Below, piece after piece: positions 24,991 to 32,996 of a stretch of DNA of 64,000 nucleotides. The DNA comes from Streptomyces sp. Je 1-332 (GTDB lineage: Bacteria; Actinomycetota; Actinomycetes; Streptomycetales; Streptomycetaceae). A program made the position numbers and the translations under genes. The notes beneath the pieces were generated by a model. The model had not been told where the DNA came from. It saw only the letters and a program-made list of their open reading frames with translations, and did no database searches. Every line of letters begins with the position of its first letter. Position 1 is the first letter of the stretch. The stretch covers positions 7,502,001-7,566,000 of the forward strand of contig NZ_CP160402.1 in assembly GCF_040730185.1 (NCBI RefSeq). The letters run 5' to 3'.

Positions 24991-26229
24991 TCAGTTGCCG
25001 ACGCGGCGGCGCAGATCCTGGAACGCGGTGTAGTTCGCGATCGTCTCGATCCGTCCGGGCGGCGCCAGCTGCACGGCCTCGTCGAGGGACTCGCAGACCC
25101 GGAAGTCCAGGCCCGCGACCTCAAGACGCACGGCGAGGTCCAGCTTGCGGTCGCCGAGCACGAAGATCGGGTGGCCCGCGAGACGGGTGTAGTCGACGTC
25201 CCACAGCCAGGAGGTGTCGGTGCCGTCGGCGCCACGGGCGTTGACGGAGAGCACCACCGGGGTGGGCGGCGGGTCGATCAGCGAGAACGTCTCGAGCCAG
25301 CCCGCGGGGTTCTTCGCGAGCAGCAGGCGCAGATCGCGGCCCTGGAACTGCACGACGTCATAGCGTCCGGCGACGGCCTGCACCTGGTACATCCGCTCCA
25401 GGGCGACCTGCGGCGGCACGCCGAAGACGGCGGCGACGGCGGCCGACGTGGTGGCGTTGGCCTTGTTCGCGCGGCCCGGCAGCTGGAGGTGGATCGGCCA
25501 GGCCGAGCCGTGCGGGTCGAGGACGTGGTCGCCGGAGAGCACCCAGCTGGGCGCGGGACGGCGGAAACCGCACTCGCCGCAGAACCAGTCGTCGCCGGGG
25601 CGCTGCATCACACCGCCGCAGGAGGGGCACGACCAGGCGTCGTCCTTCCACTCCTGTCCTGCGGCCACCCACACGACGTTCGGAGAGGAGGACGCGGCCC
25701 AGACGACCAGCGGGTCGTCCGCGTTCGCGATCACGACCGCCTTGGAGCCGGCCAGACCCTCGCGCCAGTTCTCCGCCATCATGCGGGTCTCGGCGGCGCG
25801 GTCCAGCTGGTCGCGCGAGAGGTTCAGGAGCGCGATCGCCTTCGGCTCCACGTCACGGGCGACACCGGCGAGGTACTTCTCGTCGACCTCGATCACGCCG
25901 AACCTGGCGTCCGAGCCGCCCGCGAGGGCCGATGTGATGCCCGCCGGCATGTTCGCGCCCAGGGCGTTCGACACCACGGGCCCGCTGGCGCGCAGCGCCT
26001 CCGCGAGCAGCCGGGTCGTGGTCGTCTTGCCGTTCGTGGCGGAGACGAGCACCACGTCCAGGTGCGTGGCGAGACGCCCGAGCAGGTCGGGGTCGAGCTT
26101 GAGTGAGACGCGGCCGCCGATCACCGATCCGCTGCCGCGGCCCGCCGCGCGCGACACCGCCGCGGCCGCCTTGCCCGCCGTCACGGCCAGCTTGGCCCGC
26201 GGCGACAGCGGGTCCGTGTTGCCTGCCAT
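24991..26229 (-). CDS. murT: Lipid II isoglutaminyl synthase, Mur ligase-like subunit MurT
   Basis: 412 aa. The Mur-ligase P-loop is SATNGKTTTTRLLAEAL (about 50-65). The central domain contains VIEVDEKYL and NLSRDQLDR. The inserted Cys4 zinc ribbon, CPSCGGVMQRPGDDWFCGECGF (about 200-225 in two halves), is characteristic of MurT. The C-terminal DUF1727 domain ends the protein. MurT activates the glutamate carboxylate with ATP for amidation by GatD-derived ammonia. It is the first gene of the murT-gatD pair and divergent from def. Confidence 0.95.
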   Translation of the reverse strand: MAGNTDPLSPRAKLAVTAGKAAAAVSRAAGRGSGSVIGGRVSLKLDPDLLGRLATHLDVVLVSATNGKTTTTRLLAEALRASGPVVSNALGANMPAGITSALAGGSDARFGVIEVDEKYLAGVARDVEPKAIALLNLSRDQLDRAAETRMMAENWREGLAGSKAVVIANADDPLVVWAASSSPNVVWVAAGQEWKDDAWSCPSCGGVMQRPGDDWFCGECGFRRPAPSWVLSGDHVLDPHGSAWPIHLQLPGRANKANATTSAAVAAVFGVPPQVALERMYQVQAVAGRYDVVQFQGRDLRLLLAKNPAGWLETFSLIDPPPTPVVLSVNARGADGTDTSWLWDVDYTRLAGHPIFVLGDRKLDLAVRLEVAGLDFRVCESLDEAVQLAPPGRIETIANYTAFQDLRRRVGN

Positions 26230-26371
26230 CAGTTCTGGATCCTCCTTGCGTACGGCGCCGCGCCTGCCCCCGGCAACGCGATGAACCTCAGCCTATCGAG
26301 ATCCATTGTCAAGGCCGAACCGCGGCACCACCCCGACCCCGGGGCTCTGCAAGGACCGTACCCTTGCGGCC

Positions 26372-26911
26372 ATGCGAAGCGGCTCGATCCCGGGCGCCTC
26401 AGGGCGCGTACGACCCCTGACCCTGCTCGGTGACCCCGTGCTGCACACGGCCTGCGAGGAGGTCACCGACTTCGGCCCCGAACTGGCCCGGCTCATCGAG
26501 GACATGTACGCCACGATGTACGCCGCCCAGGGGGTGGGCCTCGCCGCCAACCAGATCGGCGTGAACCGGCGGGCGTTCGTGTACGACTGCCCCGACGACG
26601 ACGATGTGCGCCATCTGGGGCACGTGGTGAATCCGCGCCTCGTGGTGGCGGACGGGGTCAGTGTGCGCGGCCCCGAGGGCTGTCTGTCGCTGCCGGGCCT
26701 CGAAGCGGGCACCCCGCGCTTCGACCACGCCGTGGTGGAGGGCGTCACCATGCTCGGCGAGCCGGTGCGGGTCCGCGGGACGGGCTGGTTCGCGCGCTGC
26801 CTGCAGCACGAGTGCGACCACGTGGAGGGCGGCGTCTACACCGATCACCTCGCGGGCTGGCGGCGGCGCAGGGTTCTGCGGGCCGCCGCCAGGGCGTCCT
26901 GGAGCAGCTGA
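26372..26911 (+). CDS. def: Peptide deformylase
   Basis: 179 aa from the ATG at 26372. All three family motifs are present: GVGLAANQIG, EGCLSLPG (metal-ligand Cys) and QHECDHVEG (HEXXH-type; both His are metal ligands and the Glu would be catalytic, here read HECDH). It removes the formyl group from nascent proteins. No ribosome-binding site is seen; TACCCT lies 7 nt before the start, so the mRNA may be leaderless. Streptomyces usually have several deformylases; this looks like an accessory, not an operonic def-fmt, copy. Confidence 0.93.
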   Translation: MRSGSIPGASGRVRPLTLLGDPVLHTACEEVTDFGPELARLIEDMYATMYAAQGVGLAANQIGVNRRAFVYDCPDDDDVRHLGHVVNPRLVVADGVSVRGPEGCLSLPGLEAGTPRFDHAVVEGVTMLGEPVRVRGTGWFARCLQHECDHVEGGVYTDHLAGWRRRRVLRAAARASWSS

Positions 26912-26942
26912 CTTCCGGCGGTCGGCCGGTTCTGAGCGGGTT

Positions 26943-27590
26943 TCAGAACCCGGGGCCGCCGACGCGGTCGCCCGCCGCGGCGAGCCGCCCCCACAGCAGG
27001 TCGGCCAGGCTGCTGACCAACTCCGCGCGCGGGCACGGCCGTTCGCCGAGCCACCAGTCGCCTGCCGCGTGCATCATGCCGACGATGCCGTGCCCCCACA
27101 CGCGCGCGAGCTGCGCGCTGCCGGGACCGAGGTCGACCCGCTCCTCTATGACCTGGGCGAGCTCCTCGCCCATGCGGCGAAGGACGGGTGCGGAGTGCAG
27201 GCCCACGTCGAAGCCCTGGTCGCCGGGGGCCGCGGCGTCCGAGGGGTGCATGAGGAAGCGGTAGACCTGCGGGCGGGCCTCGATCGCCGCGAGGTAGGTG
27301 TCCAGGGTCTGTTCGACCCGCTCCCGGCGCTCGGCCGGGGCGTCCAGGGCGGCGCGCAGCGCTTCGAGGAGCGCGTCGGTGTGCCGCTTGGCGAGCGCGG
27401 CGTACAGTCCGCCCTTGTCGCCGAAGTGCCGGTACAGGATGGGCTTGGTGATGCCGGCCTCCGCGGCGATGGCGTTCATCGAGGCTCCGGGGCCGTCGCG
27501 CAGCACCACCCGGTCGGCGGCCTCCAGCAACTCGCGCCGCCGGCGCTCGGCAGACCGCTGCTGATCGGTCTGCTGTGTGGTGGTCTCCAT
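26943..27590 (-). CDS. TetR-family regulator, probably of the divergent acyl-CoA dehydrogenase
   Basis: 215 aa, with GGGGAGAG before the ATG. The helix-turn-helix is RRRELLEAADRVVLRDGPGASMNAIAAEAGITKPILYRHFGDKGGLYAAL (about 17-66). The C-terminal domain is helical, with GHGIVGMMHAAGDWWL. It is divergent from an acyl-CoA dehydrogenase gene, and a perfect 12-bp palindrome lies in that gene's promoter. By analogy to FadR/KstR-type TetR repressors it may respond to acyl-CoA; ligand not shown. Confidence 0.93.
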   Translation of the reverse strand: METTTQQTDQQRSAERRRRELLEAADRVVLRDGPGASMNAIAAEAGITKPILYRHFGDKGGLYAALAKRHTDALLEALRAALDAPAERRERVEQTLDTYLAAIEARPQVYRFLMHPSDAAAPGDQGFDVGLHSAPVLRRMGEELAQVIEERVDLGPGSAQLARVWGHGIVGMMHAAGDWWLGERPCPRAELVSSLADLLWGRLAAAGDRVGGPGF

Positions 27591-27678
27591 AGCGTTTCTC
27601 TCCCCGCCCGTGCGATTGCGTGACGCACGCGCAACGTAACACCCCGGGCGTGGCGCCGATCGAACGGGCGGCCGGGAG

Positions 27679-27708
27679 TTGACATCGGCTACCGGCCGGT
27701 AACAGACT
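27679..27708 (+). promoter_or_regulatory. Acyl-CoA dehydrogenase promoter with operator in the spacer
   Basis: TTGACA (27679-27684) and CAGACT (27703-27708) are 18 bp apart. The perfect palindrome TACCGGCCGGTA (27690-27701) occupies the spacer. A second inverted repeat, GTTAC-N5-GTAAC, follows at 27712-27726. A bound TetR dimer would directly block RNA polymerase. Confidence 0.65.
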
Positions 27709-27757
27709 CCAGTTACCGCAAGTAACGTACGTCTTCACCGCAGGTCCTGGAGGGGTC

Positions 27758-28984
27758 ATGGCCGAGTTCACCATGGAGCTCAACGACGAACAGAAGGAGG
27801 TCAGGGACTGGCTCCACGGGTTCGCCGCTGACGTGATCCGTCCCGCGGCCGCCGAGTGGGACGAGCGCGAGGAGACGCCGTGGCCGATCATCCAGGAGGC
27901 CTCGAAGCTCGGGATCTACTCCCTCGACTTCTACGCCCAGCAGTTCTTCGACCCCTCCGGCCTCGGCATTCCGATGGCCACCGAGGAGCTCTTCTGGGGT
28001 GACGCGGGCATCGGCCTGTCCATCATGGGCACGGGCCTCGCCGCGGTCGGCGTTCTCGCCAACGGCACCGAGGAGCAGATCGGCACCTGGATCCCGCAGA
28101 TGTACGGCGACGTGAACGACGTCAAGGTCGCCGCCTTCTGCTCCTCCGAGCCCGACGCGGGCTCCGACGTGGCGGCGATGCGCACCCGCGCCGTCTACGA
28201 CGAGGCCAAGGACGAGTGGGTCCTCAACGGCACCAAGACCTGGGCGACCAACGGCGGCATAGCCAACGTCCACGTCGTCGTCGCGGTCGTCGACGCCGAG
28301 CTCGGCTCCAAGGGCCACGCCTCCTTCATCGTCCCGCCGAGCACCCCCGGCCTCTCCCAGGGCCAGAAGTTCAAGAAGCACGGCATCCGCGCCTCGCACA
28401 CCGCCGAGGTCGTCCTGGAGGACGTCCGCGTCCCCGGCCACTGCCTGCTCGGCGGCAAGGAGAAGCTCGACGAGCGCCTCGCCCGCGCCCGTGAGCGCGC
28501 CAAGGCCGGCGGTGAGCGCGTGAAGAACGCCGCGATGGCCACCTTCGAGGCGTCCCGCCCGGCGGTCGGCGCCATGGCCGTGGGCACGGCGCGCGCCGCG
28601 TACGAAGAGGCCCTCGAGTACGCCAAGACGCGTACGCAGTTCGGTCGCCCGATCATCGACAACCAGGGCATCGCCTTCCAGCTCGCCGACATGCGTACGC
28701 AGATCGACGCGGCGCGTCTGCTCGTCTGGCGTGCCTCGTGGATGGCGAGCACGGGCAAGAAGTTCGAGTCGGCCGAGGGCTCCATGTCCAAGCTGTACGC
28801 GAGCGAGGTCGCCAAGAAGGTCACCGCGCAGGCGCTGCAGATCCTCGGCGGCAACGGCTTCACGCGGGAGTACCCGGTGGAGCGCATGCACCGCGACGCG
28901 GCGATCTACACGATCTTCGAGGGGACGAGCGAGATCCAGCGCCTGGTGATCGCGCGCACGCTGTCGGGGATGCCGATCCGGTAG
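27758..28984 (+). CDS. Acyl-CoA dehydrogenase
   Basis: 408 aa. FAD-dependent acyl-CoA dehydrogenase of beta-oxidation-like pathways. Motifs: AAFCSSEPDAGSDVAAMRTRA and WVLNGTKTWATNGG of the middle domain, TRTQFGRPIIDNQGIAFQLADM, LQILGGNGFTREYPVERMHRDA, and IFEGTSEIQ with the catalytic-base Glu position. A charged insertion (ERLARARERAKAGGERV) lies in the middle, as in several actinobacterial members. GGAGGGGTC precedes the ATG. It stands alone in its transcript, next to a divergent TetR gene. Confidence 0.95.
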   Translation: MAEFTMELNDEQKEVRDWLHGFAADVIRPAAAEWDEREETPWPIIQEASKLGIYSLDFYAQQFFDPSGLGIPMATEELFWGDAGIGLSIMGTGLAAVGVLANGTEEQIGTWIPQMYGDVNDVKVAAFCSSEPDAGSDVAAMRTRAVYDEAKDEWVLNGTKTWATNGGIANVHVVVAVVDAELGSKGHASFIVPPSTPGLSQGQKFKKHGIRASHTAEVVLEDVRVPGHCLLGGKEKLDERLARARERAKAGGERVKNAAMATFEASRPAVGAMAVGTARAAYEEALEYAKTRTQFGRPIIDNQGIAFQLADMRTQIDAARLLVWRASWMASTGKKFESAEGSMSKLYASEVAKKVTAQALQILGGNGFTREYPVERMHRDAAIYTIFEGTSEIQRLVIARTLSGMPIR

Positions 28985-29027
28985 GCATCGAGTCGCCGTC
29001 GGCGACCGAAGAGTGGTTCGGGAGATG

Positions 29028-29055
29028 GACAGGCAAGTTTGCAAGTTTGCCTGTC
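29028..29055. promoter_or_regulatory. MarR operator: 9-bp inverted repeat overlapping the marR promoter
   Basis: GACAGGCAA and TTGCCTGTC are perfect arms with a 10-bp spacer. Inside are two direct GCAAGTTT copies (29033, 29041). A possible -35, TTGCAA (29039-29044), pairs with TACGGT (29063-29068) at 18 bp, so the operator covers the -35 of the marR gene. Autoregulation is likely. Confidence 0.65.
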
Positions 29056-29074
29056 TGTCTCCTACGGTCGTTTC

Positions 29075-29518
29075 ATGACCGGTAAGCCTGAGGACGCGAC
29101 CCCCGAGCAGGTCGCCGCAGATCTCACGGCCGTCATCGGACGCGTCGTGCGACGGCTGCGGACGGCGTCACCCGGGGTCGGGCTCAGCGCGTCGCAGCGC
29201 ACCGTCCTCGCCCTCCTGGACCGGGAGGGTCCCGCCACCACGGCCGCTCTGGCCCGTGCGGAGCTCGTGCGGCCGCAGTCGATGCGGATGACGGTGGGCG
29301 CCCTGGAGAGCATGGAGCTGATCGAGCGCGCCCCCGATCCGAACGACGGGCGGCAGTCCGTCGTCTCCGTGACGGACAAGGGCCGCCGCACCCTCGCGGA
29401 CGCGCGCGCCGCCAAGCACGGATGGCTTTCGGGTGCCATCGCCGACGGCCTCGACGCCGACGAGCGGCGCCAACTGGCCGACGCGGCTCAGCTGTTGGAG
29501 CGGCTGGTGCAGCAGTGA
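29075..29518 (+). CDS. MarR-family transcriptional regulator
   Basis: 147 aa from the ATG at 29075, 6 nt after TACGGT with no ribosome-binding site. The winged helix is LSASQRTVLALLDREGPATTAALARAELVRPQSMRMTVGALESMELIERAPDPNDGRQSVVSVTDKGRR (about 38-106), flanked by dimerisation helices. The DPNDGR wing motif is typical. A large inverted repeat covers its promoter. The downstream isochorismatase-fold gene on the same strand is a plausible target; the ligand is unknown. Confidence 0.93.
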   Translation: MTGKPEDATPEQVAADLTAVIGRVVRRLRTASPGVGLSASQRTVLALLDREGPATTAALARAELVRPQSMRMTVGALESMELIERAPDPNDGRQSVVSVTDKGRRTLADARAAKHGWLSGAIADGLDADERRQLADAAQLLERLVQQ

Positions 29519-29611
29519 GCGCGCGGTCCACCGCACGTACCGGGCCGAGGCCCGACGCCGCCGCCGACGGTCAACTCCCCGGTCACACCCACGCATAGAG
29601 AGATCCGAGCC

Positions 29612-30160
29612 ATGACTGCCACCACACTCGACCCCACCACGGCCCTCGTCCTGGTCGACCTCCAGAAGGGCATCACCGCCCTGCCCACGGCGCACCCGTC
29701 CGCGGAGATCGTCGAGCGGTCCGCCCGCCTCGCCGACGCCTTCCGCGAGCGTGGCCTGCCCGTCGTCCTGGTCCGGGTCACCGGCGGCGCCCCCGGGCGC
29801 ACCGAAGGCCCGGTCCGCGGCGGTGAAGCGCCCGCCGACTGGGCCGACCTGGTCCCCGAACTCGGCCGCCGGGACAGCGACATCGTCGTCACCAAGCAGC
29901 AGTGGGGCGCCTTCTACGGCACCGACCTCGACCTCCAGCTGCGCCGCCGCGGTGTCACGCAGGTCGTCGTCGCCGGTATCGCGACGAGTATCGGCGTCGA
30001 GTCGACGGCCCGCGCGGCGCACGAGCACGGTTACCACGTCACGGTCGCCGTCGACGCCGTGACCGACATGGACGCCGACGCGCACCGCAACAGCGTCGAG
30101 AAGATTTTCCCGAGGCTCGGCGAGACGGACACGGCGGAGGCGATCGCGAAGCTGCTGTGA
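29612..30160 (+). CDS. Isochorismatase-fold hydrolase lacking the catalytic cysteine
   Basis: 182 aa. Cysteine-hydrolase-fold motifs are clear: ALVLVDLQKGI with the catalytic Asp, VTKQQWGAFYGTDLDLQLRRRG with the conserved Lys, and VVVAGIATSIGVESTARAAHEHGY with the cis-peptide turn. The usual nucleophile Cys of nicotinamidases (I-C-V-E) is Gly here (I-G-V-E). True isochorismatases such as PhzD and EntB also lack it, so the protein may use non-covalent chemistry or be a different hydrolase. It lies 93 bp after marR and probably belongs to its regulon. Confidence 0.88.
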   Translation: MTATTLDPTTALVLVDLQKGITALPTAHPSAEIVERSARLADAFRERGLPVVLVRVTGGAPGRTEGPVRGGEAPADWADLVPELGRRDSDIVVTKQQWGAFYGTDLDLQLRRRGVTQVVVAGIATSIGVESTARAAHEHGYHVTVAVDAVTDMDADAHRNSVEKIFPRLGETDTAEAIAKLL

Positions 30161-30178
30161 GCGGCGCTACGGCCTGTA

Positions 30179-30967
30179 CTACGGCTTGTACACATACGGC
30201 GTCGTGACGCTCAGCGGCACGAAGCCGAGGCGTCGCAGGATCGGGCGGCTGTCGTCGGTGGCGTCCACCTGGAGGTAGCGGTATCCGCGCTCGGCGGCGA
30301 TGCGGGCACGGTGGGCGACCAGGGCGCGGTAGATGCCCTTGCCCCGCCACCGCGGGGCGGTGCCGCCGCCCCAGAGTCCTGCGAAGTCCGTGCCGGCGCA
30401 GAACTCCGTCCGGGCCGAGCTGACCGGCTCGTCGCCCGCCATCGCGACCACCGCCGCGACGGCCTCCGGGGTCTCGGTCAGCTGGGTGAGGACGCGCCTG
30501 GCGAGGCGTTCGCCGAGTCCCGAGCTGCCCTCGCCGAACGCCACGTCGTGGGCGTCCGCCATGAGCCGTACGCCGCGCGCGTCGGTCACCGGCAACAGAC
30601 GTACCCCTTCGGGCAGTTCGGGCTCCGAGGGCAGGTCGGCGACCTCGGCCACCATCACGGTCTCCGGCGGCTCGGGAACGAAGCCGGCCGCCCGCAGCCG
30701 GTCGGCGAGGTCGGCGGGGCGGTCGTGGGAGTGCAGCTTCCACTCGAACTCGCGGCCCAGAGACGTGAAGTGCCGCACCTGCTCGGCGATGACGGCGTCC
30801 GCCGTTGCGGCGTCGACGTCCGCCCAGTGGACGCCGTTCCAGTCGTGCGCGGCGCCGGTCTGCCGGACGACGGCCCCGTCACGTTCGACGCGAGCGCCGG
30901 GGCTGTCCGGCTGCGCGCCGCGCCGGAGCTGCTCGTCGTAGGCGGCCAGTACCGCTTGATGATCCAT
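30179..30967 (-). CDS. GNAT-family N-acetyltransferase
   Basis: 262 aa. The acetyl-CoA binding motif A is RWRGKGIYRALVAHRARIAAERGYRYLQVDATDDSRPILRRLGF in the C-terminal third, with the R-x-x-G-K/G-I loop. The N-terminal 110 residues are a divergent helical region with HSHDRPADLADRLRAAGF. Substrate not predictable. It converges on the isochorismatase-fold gene with 18 bp between stops. Confidence 0.88.
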   Translation of the reverse strand: MDHQAVLAAYDEQLRRGAQPDSPGARVERDGAVVRQTGAAHDWNGVHWADVDAATADAVIAEQVRHFTSLGREFEWKLHSHDRPADLADRLRAAGFVPEPPETVMVAEVADLPSEPELPEGVRLLPVTDARGVRLMADAHDVAFGEGSSGLGERLARRVLTQLTETPEAVAAVVAMAGDEPVSSARTEFCAGTDFAGLWGGGTAPRWRGKGIYRALVAHRARIAAERGYRYLQVDATDDSRPILRRLGFVPLSVTTPYVYKP

Positions 30968-31018
30968 GCGGGTACTCCAGCAGCGGCGATGAGGGGCGGC
31001 AACCGAATTAGGGGCGGG

Positions 31019-32062
31019 TCACTCCTGCCATCGACAGCGCAGGGCTGCGGTGGCGAAGCCGGGGCCGAAGGCGACCATGACGCCGCGGGCGCCGTCGGCG
31101 GGGGGAGCGGCGTGGGTACGCTCGAGCACCCTCAGGACGCTGACGCCACCGAGGTTGCCCTCGTCGGCGAGGGTGTCGGTGGAGTGGCGGGAATCGTGCG
31201 GGGTCAGCCCGAGGGCGGTGGCGGTGTCGGAGATGATGCGGGGGCTGCCGGGGTGGATGACGGCGAAGTCAGGCGTCTCTGTCGGGCCGTACCACTGTGT
31301 GAAGTGGGGCAAGACCTCTGCGGCCGCGCTGAGAGCCTTCTTGCTGGAGTCGAAGTGGATTCCGTCCACGTCGATGCGACCGCGCTGCCGATCGAGGCTG
31401 TCGGCCAGGACGTACTCGAAGGTGTCGTCGATCACGAGTCCCGGCCCGAGTGGGCTGTCCGTGACCACGGCCGCAGCCGCCGAGTCCCCGAACAGGGCCT
31501 TGTAGATCATCGATTCGATGCTGGTGTCGGAGTGCTGGTAGATGGCGGACAGTACCTCCGCGCCCACCACGAGGATCTTGCTTCCGGGGCGTGCGGCGAC
31601 CAGTTCCGCGGCACGGATGAGGGCGTGGGTCCCCCCGGGGCAGGCCACAGTTGTCAGCGCTATGCGGCGCACCGTAGGGCGCAGGCCGAGACGTTCGATG
31701 AGGTTGACGTCGAGATTCGGAATCGCCCAACTCGTGGTGTGCGTGGTGACGATCGCGTCGATGTCCGTGGCGGTCGTTCCGGCCGCGTCGAGGGCCGCGA
31801 TGGCGGCGCGCTCGGCCATGGCGAGAGCATCGTTGAACGCCACGCGAGCACGTTCTCCCATGTCGGCCGAGCCGGAGACCGTGGGCGAGTCCAGAGGCCG
31901 GGTGAAGTGACGGGTGCGCACTCCGCAGTTGCCGATGACACGGAGGATCGCCCGGAGCCGGGGGTGGCCACCGTGATGGGCGATTATGTCGTCGGCTATC
32001 TCGGAGGTAGTGACTTTGTGTTCACCCAGAACTGTCGTGGGTCTGGAGACATGGACGGGCAC
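31019..32062 (-). CDS. Type III polyketide synthase (chalcone/RppA-type superfamily), divergent
   Basis: 347 aa from a GTG at 32062 with GTGGGAG upstream; an upstream TTG at 32110 is an alternative. It has the ketosynthase triad: Cys141 in TVACPGGTHAL, His270 in VIHPGSPRI, Asn303 in DEGNLGGVSV. The His-Asn spacing of 33 equals that of chalcone synthase. The AFGPGFATAAL loop matches the type III GFGPG motif. The N-terminus has HPRLRAILRVIGNCGVRTRHFTRPLD. These enzymes condense malonyl-CoA units on a CoA starter to make pyrones, resorcinols or naphthols. The starter is unpredictable. No tailoring genes are adjacent. Confidence 0.85.
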   Translation of the reverse strand: MPVHVSRPTTVLGEHKVTTSEIADDIIAHHGGHPRLRAILRVIGNCGVRTRHFTRPLDSPTVSGSADMGERARVAFNDALAMAERAAIAALDAAGTTATDIDAIVTTHTTSWAIPNLDVNLIERLGLRPTVRRIALTTVACPGGTHALIRAAELVAARPGSKILVVGAEVLSAIYQHSDTSIESMIYKALFGDSAAAAVVTDSPLGPGLVIDDTFEYVLADSLDRQRGRIDVDGIHFDSSKKALSAAAEVLPHFTQWYGPTETPDFAVIHPGSPRIISDTATALGLTPHDSRHSTDTLADEGNLGGVSVLRVLERTHAAPPADGARGVMVAFGPGFATAALRCRWQE

Positions 32063-32111
32063 GAGGCGACTCCCACGGGGGCTTGGTCGGATGTGGGGAA
32101 TGGGCCACAAC

Positions 32112-32128
32112 GTACTTCATGGTACTTC
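32112..32128. promoter_or_regulatory. Two GTACTTC direct repeats upstream of the polyketide synthase
   Basis: GTACTTC occurs at 32112-32118 and 32122-32128. The 10-bp period puts both on one helix face, 50-66 bp before the predicted GTG start. This suits an activator site. Confidence 0.45.
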
Positions 32129-32138
32129 CGGCGTCCCC

Positions 32139-32155
32139 CCTCCGAACCGCGGAGG
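32139..32155 (-). terminator. Short hairpin after the MmyB-like gene
   Basis: CCTCCG and CGGAGG form a 6-bp stem with a 5-nt loop just past the regulator stop codon. It is weak and may only attenuate read-through into the polyketide synthase gene. Confidence 0.35.
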
Positions 32156-32174
32156 CAACAGACTTGATCTGCCG

Positions 32175-32996
32175 TCAGTGCGCGCGCAGCATGGGCGCGC
32201 GCGTGTGGCCACGCTGTGCACCTGCATGGAACACGAGGATCATGAGGCGAGCTCCGGGCGCGGTCAAGGGCTGCGCAGCGCACATGGTGACCCAGCCCGG
32301 GCCCTGTTCGGCGTGGAGCAGCGGACGCTCGTCGCCGTCCGGGTGAGGATAGGGATTCCCGGCATCGTAGGGAGCGGCGGTCTCTGGATCGGCGAGGACT
32401 TCCTTTTCTATCTGGCGCAGAGTGCCGTCCTCCGGACGCGACGCGAGGGCGCCCCGCAGCTGCGGCAGAACCATGGGCGCCCAGGCGTTGTGCCAGTCCA
32501 GCAGAGTCCGGCGGCCGACGGGGTCGAGAACCATCCATCGCATGATGTTGCCGGGAACATCACGGCCGGGGAACATGGCAGTGAGTGCGTCGTTATAGGC
32601 GAGCATGTCCCACGAGGCATCTGTGACGTACGCCATGTGCCGGACACCGTCAACCGCCTCCTGCCACACTCCGGGCACTTCCTTCCCGGAGGACGGATGA
32701 AGGGGCCCCGGCGGCTCCTGCAGCAGCGCGTACCGACACAGCGACACCCACTCCTGCTCATTGAGCCCGAACAGCTGCGCCACATCCCGCAACAGCGAGG
32801 CGGGCGGGTTGGGGTAACTGCCTGACTCCAGGCGGTGGTACGTCCCGATGGCCCGGTGCAGGAGCTGGTCCACCTGGTGCTGGGAGAGGCCCCGGGCGCG
32901 GCGGCCCTGGCCTGTGGGGCGGCTGAAGCCGTGCGACTCGGGGGCGATGAGGGCGCGTCGTTCGCGGAGCAGAGCGCGGAGCGCCGTCTTGTTCAT
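32175..32996 (-). CDS. MmyB-like XRE-family regulator with ligand-binding (PAS-like) domain
   Basis: 273 aa from the ATG at 32996. An N-terminal XRE helix-turn-helix reads ARGLSQHQVDQLLHRAIGTYHRLESGSYPNPPASLLRDVAQLFGLNEQEW (about 35-85). The C-terminal MmyB-like ligand domain has VTDASWDMLAYNDALTAMFPG, NIMRWMVLD.GRRTLLDW and LRQIEKEVLADPE. The family is strongly expanded in Streptomyces and is often paired with a divergent redox gene. Here no such gene follows on the other side. The nearest downstream gene is the type III polyketide synthase on the same strand. Sequence composition is A+T-richer than neighbours. Confidence 0.9.
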   Translation of the reverse strand: MNKTALRALLRERRALIAPESHGFSRPTGQGRRARGLSQHQVDQLLHRAIGTYHRLESGSYPNPPASLLRDVAQLFGLNEQEWVSLCRYALLQEPPGPLHPSSGKEVPGVWQEAVDGVRHMAYVTDASWDMLAYNDALTAMFPGRDVPGNIMRWMVLDPVGRRTLLDWHNAWAPMVLPQLRGALASRPEDGTLRQIEKEVLADPETAAPYDAGNPYPHPDGDERPLLHAEQGPGWVTMCAAQPLTAPGARLMILVFHAGAQRGHTRAPMLRAH

